The notes under the pieces were generated by a model. The model saw nothing but the letters and a program-made list of their open reading frames with translations. It did no database searches and had not been told where the DNA came from. Shown in pieces: positions 59,056 through 64,000 of a stretch of 64,000 nucleotides of DNA. The position numbers and the translations under genes were made by a program. Position 1 is the first letter of the stretch; each line of letters opens with the position of its first letter. Source of the DNA: Flavimaribacter sediminis (GTDB taxonomy: Bacteria; Pseudomonadota; Alphaproteobacteria; Rhizobiales; Rhizobiaceae); the NCBI RefSeq assembly GCF_019492055.1, contig NZ_JAICBX010000003.1:62001-126000 (forward strand), in the 5' to 3' direction.

Positions 59056-60417
59056 TCACAGTCCGCTGGGATAGGTCTCATCCAGTTCGCCCTGGCGCCA
59101 GTGCGGCGTCGTGTCCAGAGGCTCGACCGCCTCCGTGACATCGTAGTGCAGCAGGAAATCGAACTGCTCCGGAAGACAACACCGGAAATAGTGACTGCTG
59201 CGTTCCGTCTCCGGACGATAGATCACGCCGATCGCCCGCTCGAGACGCGGGACCATGAGCATGTCCACGGCCTCGTTGTCCTCTCGCAGATCCATCAGAA
59301 ACTGCTTGTGGTTGACGTGATGGAAGACTTCTTCGTAGCTGTCGGGCATCGGATCGCGGACTGTTTTGCGTTCAACCGGCGCGTCCCAGCCGGAGGCGGC
59401 CGTCACGGTTCCACGGCACGTCGAAAATCCGATCAGCAAGGCCTCGTCGCCCATTTCATGTTGCACAAGCTGGCCGATATTGAACTCGCCGCGCGTGGAC
59501 ATGTCCGTCGCACCGGCGTTGCCGACATGCGAATTATGCGCCCACACGACGATTCGCGCCTCCCGTCCCAGCTGATCGGAAAGATGCCGGTCCAGGTCCT
59601 GCAGCGTCTCGAACATATGCTGGTCACGCAGATTCCAGGAATTGGGGCGGCCGCGGAACATTGTGCGGTAATATTCCTCGGCGTTGCGGACCAGCTTCGC
59701 ATTCTGTTCGGCGCAGAAGAATTCGTCCTCGGCGACGAGACCGTCCGCCTCCATGTATTCCCGGGCCTTTTTGCGCAGTTCGACCAACTGCGCAACAATC
59801 TCGTCCTCGCAGTCTTCGGTTATGCCGAATTCGATTGCACGGCCGTAGGATTGGGGATTTTCGGCAAAATGGTCGAGGCAGGAATAGCGGATGCGTGCGC
59901 GCATTGCGGCTTCCGGGTCCGTCTTGTCGAGATAGTCGATGACGGCGTGCGCCGATGTGCTCATGCTGTAGAGGTCAAGCCCGTAAAATCCGACGGGCCT
60001 GCGGCCTTCTCCCGCATTGGCGTTCTGCATGTTGAAGGCGCGCAGCCAGTTGACGAAATGCAGAACCTCGATATTGCGCCACATCCAGGTGGGAAACCGC
60101 TCGAAATCGGCGAGCGCCGCTTCCGGCGAAACATTTGACCCTGCAGAGCACACGTGACGATTGACCGTATAGGCGTCCGGCCAGTCCGCTTCCACGGCCA
60201 CGGCGTCAAAGCCCAGTTCGTCGATCAGTCTTTCGGTAATCTCGGCGCGAGCGCGGTAGAATTCCCGGGTGCCGTGCGACGCTTCGCCGATCAGAACATG
60301 ACGACAATTCTGCGCCGCGCTGACGATCGGATCATAATCAAGCATGGCGCCGCCGATCGGACATGCATGTCTACCGATGGCTTCAACGAGTACGCTGTCG
60401 ATATCAGTTTTTGTCAT
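59056..60417 (-). CDS. Erythromycin esterase-like protein
   Basis: A 453-aa protein of the EreA/ChaN-like erythromycin esterase family. The signature His is in VLIGEASHGTREFYRARAEITERLIDELGFDAVAVEADWPDAYTVNR, and a second in IVVWAHNSHVGNAGATDM with an RGEFNIGQLVQ segment after it. Most chromosomal members do not confer macrolide resistance and have an unknown hydrolase role. Its start lies within the end of the phosphoribosyltransferase gene (14-base overlap), so the two are coupled. Confidence 0.92.
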   Translation of the reverse strand: MTKTDIDSVLVEAIGRHACPIGGAMLDYDPIVSAAQNCRHVLIGEASHGTREFYRARAEITERLIDELGFDAVAVEADWPDAYTVNRHVCSAGSNVSPEAALADFERFPTWMWRNIEVLHFVNWLRAFNMQNANAGEGRRPVGFYGLDLYSMSTSAHAVIDYLDKTDPEAAMRARIRYSCLDHFAENPQSYGRAIEFGITEDCEDEIVAQLVELRKKAREYMEADGLVAEDEFFCAEQNAKLVRNAEEYYRTMFRGRPNSWNLRDQHMFETLQDLDRHLSDQLGREARIVVWAHNSHVGNAGATDMSTRGEFNIGQLVQHEMGDEALLIGFSTCRGTVTAASGWDAPVERKTVRDPMPDSYEEVFHHVNHKQFLMDLREDNEAVDMLMVPRLERAIGVIYRPETERSSHYFRCCLPEQFDFLLHYDVTEAVEPLDTTPHWRQGELDETYPSGL

Positions 60418-61081
60418 CCGGACGCACCTCGCCCGTTCTCCTCGCCCTGCATTTGTTCAGCAGGTCCACCACCAGTGTATCACCGATCTGCGAAAAGTCT
60501 GCATACCATTGCCCAACCCCGTAAAACGGATGCGGCGTTGCAAGGCATACGACCTCGTCGGCCAGCGCCAGCAGTTCATCCCTTGTGGATGACGCGCCGA
60601 CCGGGGCCACCGCGACAATCCGTCCGGCTTCGGCCTGTCTCAGCGCAGCGATCGCCGCCTTCATGGTGGCGCCCGTGGCAAGGCCGTCATCCACCACGAT
60701 CACGGTCTTGCCTTCGACAAGGGGCGGCGGGCGGTCGTTGCGATAGCGTGTGTTGCGCTGACGGATCAGTTCGCTCTCGCGGGCGACGGCGTCCTCAATC
60801 GCATCGTCGGAAATATTCAGTTCCTTGACGATGTCCCTGTTGAGCACGCGGATATTGCCCCAGGCGATCGCGCCCATGGCCAACTCCGCATGGCCAGGGA
60901 CTCCAAGCTTCCTGACCAGCAGAACGTCGAGCGGCAGGTCCAGGATCCGTGAAATCTCGTAGGCGACAGGGACGCCGCCCCGTGGAAGGGCGAGAACCAC
61001 CGTGCCCGGTTGTCCGGCATAGTGCGACAAGGCTCCGGCCAGCCGCTTGCCGGCGTCATGCCTGTCCTGCAACAGTTCCAT
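60404..61081 (-). CDS. Phosphoribosyltransferase (PRTase) family protein
   Basis: A 225-aa type I PRTase-fold protein. The PRPP-binding loop is KTVIVVDDGLATGATMKAAIAAL (DD followed by GxATGAT), and LALPRGGVPVAYEISRILDLPLDVLLVRKLGVPG is the N-terminal helix and loop of the ComF/adjacent-esterase-type group. Members often occur next to erythromycin-esterase-like genes; the base that they ribosylate is unknown. First gene of this two-gene leftward unit. Confidence 0.92.
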   Translation of the reverse strand: MELLQDRHDAGKRLAGALSHYAGQPGTVVLALPRGGVPVAYEISRILDLPLDVLLVRKLGVPGHAELAMGAIAWGNIRVLNRDIVKELNISDDAIEDAVARESELIRQRNTRYRNDRPPPLVEGKTVIVVDDGLATGATMKAAIAALRQAEAGRIVAVAPVGASSTRDELLALADEVVCLATPHPFYGVGQWYADFSQIGDTLVVDLLNKCRARRTGEVRPDDKN

Positions 61082-61215
61082 ATTGTTCCTCCTCCTGCGC
61101 TTACTCCCGGGTCACGCAGGGAACTCCGGTCCCATCCCCACTATATCACACGCACAATTTGCGGATTTGATGATGATCAATCGCCCTTGTCTCCCCGCGC
61201 GTCCCCCATGCCGTT

Positions 61216-61812
61216 TCAGCCGTGATGGAATCTGTGACGGATCAGAAGCCTCAATTGTTCGGAATAGTCTTGCCGCATGGCGGCATGGACTTCCTTGCCG
61301 AACATCTGTGTCAGCGTCGGCTCGGACACGACGAAATAATTGATCGATCCGAGGAACTGGTACACCAGCGCCAGCGCCCGGGCTTCCGTCAGGTCTTCCT
61401 CCAGGGGAATTGTCCTGACTATGGAAACCAGCGAATCGAGAAACGGCTTCAGATACCAGTTGCCTGCCTGTTCCGCCCGCGCGCGATTATCCAGAAGCTC
61501 CCGCATCAGGATTTGCGCCTCCTCGGAATGGGCAAGCTGCCGGTCCAGTATGCCGGTCATAAGCGCTTCGAGCTGGGCGAGAGGGTTCGTCACATGGGCC
61601 CTGGTCCGGATGATGTCGCTGATAATGCCTTCCGCAATGCCTTTCAGGATCTCGCCGTAGAGCTTTTCCTTGCTGCCAAAATGATGCAGCAGAGCCTGTT
61701 TGGTCAGGCCAATCTCATCTGCAATATCGGCGATGCTGGCGCCATAGAAGCCTTTTGCAGCAAAGCATCGCCTGGCGCTTTCAAGCAGCTGTTCGCGGGT
61801 GTTCTTGCTCAT
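61216..61812 (-). CDS. TetR/AcrR-family transcriptional regulator
   Basis: A 198-aa regulator. Residues 5-55 are the TetR helix-turn-helix (REQLLESARRCFAAKGFYGASIADIADEIGLTKQALLHHFGSKEKLYGEILKGIAEG), followed by an all-helical ligand domain. It is divergent from the crotonase gene at 61,936 and two palindromic operators lie between them. It probably represses both genes and is released by an acyl-CoA-like ligand (inference from FabR/FadR-like TetRs next to crotonases). Confidence 0.93.
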   Translation of the reverse strand: MSKNTREQLLESARRCFAAKGFYGASIADIADEIGLTKQALLHHFGSKEKLYGEILKGIAEGIISDIIRTRAHVTNPLAQLEALMTGILDRQLAHSEEAQILMRELLDNRARAEQAGNWYLKPFLDSLVSIVRTIPLEEDLTEARALALVYQFLGSINYFVVSEPTLTQMFGKEVHAAMRQDYSEQLRLLIRHRFHHG

Positions 61813-61818
61813 GGCGCA

Positions 61819-61830
61819 TACCGATCGGTA
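61819..61830. promoter_or_regulatory. TetR operator candidate 1
   Basis: TACCGATCGGTA is a perfect 12-base palindrome six bases upstream of the tetR start codon. It shares the TACC-N4-GGTA core with the second site at 61,903 (CTTACCAATCGGTAAG), and the two sites lie 86 bases apart. Confidence 0.7.
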
Positions 61831-61902
61831 TTTTCCAAAAATTCATTCAGTGGCTAGAATAATATAGATTTATTGACTTTTCCAACAAGAAATGCCAATT
61901 TC

Positions 61903-61918
61903 CTTACCAATCGGTAAG
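61903..61918. promoter_or_regulatory. TetR operator candidate 2
   Basis: CTTACCAATCGGTAAG is a 16-base dyad (CTTACC/GGTAAG) directly before the ribosome site of the crotonase gene. Together with site 1 it fits autoregulation of tetR and control of the divergent gene. Confidence 0.75.
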
Positions 61919-61935
61919 TTCGCTTGGAGGAAACC

Positions 61936-62814
61936 GTGCCGGAACTTGTAAAATATGGAAAAGACGGGGCTATCGCCACGATCACGCTCAACAGGCCGGA
62001 GAAATTCAACACGCTTCGCGCCGATGTGCTGGACGAACTGGACGGGGCGTTAAAGGCCGCCAATCGCGACGACGCGGTGCGCGTCATTATTCTGGAGGGC
62101 GCAGGCGACAGCTTCTGCGCCGGGTTCGACTTTTCGAACGGCCTCGAACACTATGAAGCGCTGATGGAGGAAAATTACGATCCCGGAATGGACGTCAATC
62201 TGGTGACCAACCAGTACACCAGCTATATCCCGCAATTCATGGGCATCTGGCGGGGCTCGAAACCGGTCATCGCCAAGGTGCACGGCTATTGCGTCGGCGG
62301 CGGATCGGAAATGGCGCTCTGCGCCGATCTGGTGATCGCGTCCGACGACGCCCGTTTCGGCACGCCCTATTCGCGGGTCTGGGGCTGTCACCTGTCAGGC
62401 ATGTGGATCTATCGTCTGGGGCTCGCGAAAGCCAAATATTACGCGCTGACCGGCGAATGGATCAGCGGCAAGGAAGCCGCCGAAATCGAACTGATCAACT
62501 TCTCCTACCCGCTGGAAGACCTCGACCGGAAGGTCGCCGAACTGGCGGACAAGCTCGCGACAATACCGCTGACGCAATTGCTTGCGATGAAACTCATCGT
62601 CAATCAGGCCTACGACAATATGGGACTGCAAAGCACGCAGACGTTGGGGCCCATCCTCGATGGAATCATGCGCAACACGCCGGAAGGTCGGGACTTTGTG
62701 CGTGTGGCGAAGGATGAGGGCGTCAAGAGCGCCGTCGCCCACCGCGATGGTCCGTTCGCCGACTACAGCCAGGCGCCGCCGGAACAGCAACCGCGTCGAA
62801 GAAGCAGCCTGTAG
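61936..62814 (+). CDS. Crotonase/enoyl-CoA-hydratase superfamily protein without hydratase glutamates
   Basis: A 292-aa protein from GTG 61,936, preceded by TTGGAGGAAACC. The oxyanion-hole segments GAGDSFCAGFDFSNGLEHY and GYCVGGGSEMALCADLVIASDDA are intact. However, the segment that normally carries both catalytic Glu residues reads TPYSRVWGCHLSGMWIYRLGLAKAKYYALTG, without Glu at either place. So water addition to an enoyl-CoA is unlikely; it may be another crotonase activity such as a hydrolase or isomerase. Controlled by the divergent TetR. Confidence 0.88.
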   Translation: MPELVKYGKDGAIATITLNRPEKFNTLRADVLDELDGALKAANRDDAVRVIILEGAGDSFCAGFDFSNGLEHYEALMEENYDPGMDVNLVTNQYTSYIPQFMGIWRGSKPVIAKVHGYCVGGGSEMALCADLVIASDDARFGTPYSRVWGCHLSGMWIYRLGLAKAKYYALTGEWISGKEAAEIELINFSYPLEDLDRKVAELADKLATIPLTQLLAMKLIVNQAYDNMGLQSTQTLGPILDGIMRNTPEGRDFVRVAKDEGVKSAVAHRDGPFADYSQAPPEQQPRRRSSL

Positions 62815-62874
62815 ATACAGAGAAACCGGACTCCCAAAGGGCCCCGGCGTCTCTTGTCGCCATGTCTTCCCAGG

Positions 62875-64000
62875 TCAGAAGTTGACCGAGAATTTGAGCT
62901 GTCCGCCAAGGCGTGTGGTGGTTTCTGAGAAACTGCCGCCCACCTGAGCCCGAACGGCTGTGTTCCGGGTGGCGAGCACGTCCAGGCCAGCCGAAAGATC
63001 CAGATAGGTCTGGTTGAAGTTCGCCGTCGACGTGAAGTCCGGAATATAGGACGGCGAAGCCTGGAACTGCGCAGTCGCACTCGGCGATGCGTCGCCGAGG
63101 AACTGGGTGACGCCTGCCGATACTGTCGGTCGGATGATTACGCCCGATCCGAGCGTAAACTGTGCGCCGATGTCCAGGCCAGCCTGCAGGTTTGTGTAGA
63201 CCTCGTCGCTGCCCTCTATCCGCAGAGCGTAGGCGTTGTCGCCGTATTCGTTGTAGTCGCCCGTCGACAGATAGTCGAACCCGATGGCCCCGCGCGGCCG
63301 GACATACCAGTCACCGATTTCGATCCTGCGCGACGCTTCCAGCTTGCCGCCGATCAGACCCATGGTCTGGGTGGCGTTTAACGGATTGCCAAGGAACGGA
63401 TTGCGGTCGTAGTCGTAGGAACCGATGCCTCCGGTCACGATCCCTGACAGGTCGAGCAGCGAGAACTCACGAGTAGCCGCGAACCCCACCCGGAATTGCT
63501 GGCCGTTGCCGCTGGCCGACGCCTCGGCGACCGACAGCGAACTCGATTCGAACGAGAAGCCGCCGCCCACCGTCCAGCCATTGTCAAGGTCACGCTCGCC
63601 GCCGCCGGCGATCTCCCAGGCATGATGGTTGTATGCGAGGCTGTCGGAAGTCGCGCCGCCTTCGAGGTTCTCTCCTTCGAAGGAAACCCAAACGCAATGG
63701 TCATCCTGCAAATCTCCCTTGAAGAGACCTTGGCAGCCGAGCATATCGTCCCGAAAACCGACAGAGGAAAGAATATTAGCGACCTGATTGTCGACCAGAA
63801 CCTCTGCGCCAAAGCTGTCCAGCGCGGCGACATAGGTTTCGGCGTTCTCGATAGCGATCAAGTGTCGGAACTCTGTGTCATGGTAATGTTCAGAGACATA
63901 CAGCGCATGAAGGGTCGAGGCGATCTCCTCCTGGTTGGAATTCGTTTCGGCCAGAATATCCTCATTGGCGAAGTGTAAATCGCTATGCAGATGCAGGTTG
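62875..64000 (-). CDS. Autotransporter-type outer-membrane beta-barrel protein, C-terminal part
   Basis: At least 375 residues; the frame stays open to the right edge, so the N terminus and signal peptide lie outside the window. The last ~270 residues form a beta-barrel with alternating strands (LEASRRIEIGDWYVRPRGAIGFDYLS, then LQAGLDIGAQF) and end in KFSVNF, with the C-terminal Phe typical of outer membrane proteins. It reads as an autotransporter (type V) domain that anchors a passenger at the cell surface. The segment before the barrel would be the passenger end. Confidence 0.85.
   Translation of the reverse strand, partial: NLHLHSDLHFANEDILAETNSNQEEIASTLHALYVSEHYHDTEFRHLIAIENAETYVAALDSFGAEVLVDNQVANILSSVGFRDDMLGCQGLFKGDLQDDHCVWVSFEGENLEGGATSDSLAYNHHAWEIAGGGERDLDNGWTVGGGFSFESSSLSVAEASASGNGQQFRVGFAATREFSLLDLSGIVTGGIGSYDYDRNPFLGNPLNATQTMGLIGGKLEASRRIEIGDWYVRPRGAIGFDYLSTGDYNEYGDNAYALRIEGSDEVYTNLQAGLDIGAQFTLGSGVIIRPTVSAGVTQFLGDASPSATAQFQASPSYIPDFTSTANFNQTYLDLSAGLDVLATRNTAVRAQVGGSFSETTTRLGGQLKFSVNF

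Noticed and set aside
1-64000. CRISPR array, prophage structural genes or biosynthetic cluster
   Set aside because: No regularly spaced direct repeats, cas genes, capsid/tail proteins or PKS/NRPS modules were seen. The only phage-type genes are the two integrase fragments.

Overview
The window looks like the chromosome of a Rhizobiales alphaproteobacterium. The right third holds a full-length alphaproteobacterial-type RpoD (678 aa, with a long acidic insert) next to DnaG. The whole window is moderately GC-rich, has many catabolic gene clusters with ABC, LIV and TRAP transporters, and uses GTG and TTG starts freely. No species can be named from the sequence alone.

Layout. (1) 1-6,000: a leftward run of catabolic genes (peptide-type ABC binding protein cut by the window edge, PaaI-type thioesterase, zinc-free MDR oxidoreductase, VOC protein, M20 amidohydrolase, class V aminotransferase). 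(2) 6,000-6,880: an AT-rich stretch with an insertion-sequence end and a degenerate copy of an attachment site. (3) 6,577-30,189, island 1: a binding-protein-dependent ABC transporter with a FadR-type regulator, aldo/keto reductase, class-C-type serine hydrolase, flavin reductase, GMC oxidoreductase, two metallo-beta-lactamase-fold hydrolases, and a tight rightward operon (acyl-CoA dehydrogenase, enoyl-CoA hydratase, CaiB CoA-transferase, Cys-less thiolase-like protein plus DUF35 partner, BKACE, SDR, SMP-30 lactonase, aldehyde dehydrogenase), ending in a broken tyrosine integrase. (4) 30,206-49,188, island 2: a 15-kb leftward run (SDR, lambda-crystallin-type 3-hydroxyacid dehydrogenase, BKACE, TRAP transporter, class III aminotransferase, hydantoinase/oxoprolinase A and B, branched-chain amino acid ABC transporter) with a divergent GntR regulator, then a leucine-dehydrogenase-type enzyme, a hotdog thioesterase, a truncated second TRAP permease, an IS21-family remnant and a second broken integrase. 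(5) 49,189-64,000, backbone: a tRNA with anticodon CAU, a SIMPL protein, small regulators and enzymes, rpoD, dnaG, an erythromycin-esterase/phosphoribosyltransferase pair, a TetR/crotonase pair and an autotransporter cut by the right edge.

The main structural result is that the 3' end of the CAU tRNA (16 bases, tggtgggcccggtagg) is repeated exactly at 30,190 and in decayed form at 6,562. Each island ends in the same integrase 3' end directly before the repeat, and each begins with the same short arm directly after it. This is the layout of two related integrative elements stacked in tandem at one tRNA gene. Both integrases are truncated, so neither island should be able to excise by itself.

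Functionally both islands carry acid-catabolism modules built around a BKACE (beta-keto acid cleavage enzyme), each combined with a different upstream chemistry. In island 1 the thiolase-like protein lacks the usual nucleophilic Cys region and is paired with a DUF35 protein and an aldehyde dehydrogenase, which suggests aldolytic rather than thiolytic chain cleavage. In island 2 a 3-hydroxyacid dehydrogenase, BKACE and thioesterase form a plausible route from a 3-hydroxy acid to acetoacetate plus a free acid. Three divergent promoters of island 1 share one AT-flanked operator-like motif, which suggests that a single regulator controls the island. Substrates are not identifiable from sequence alone.
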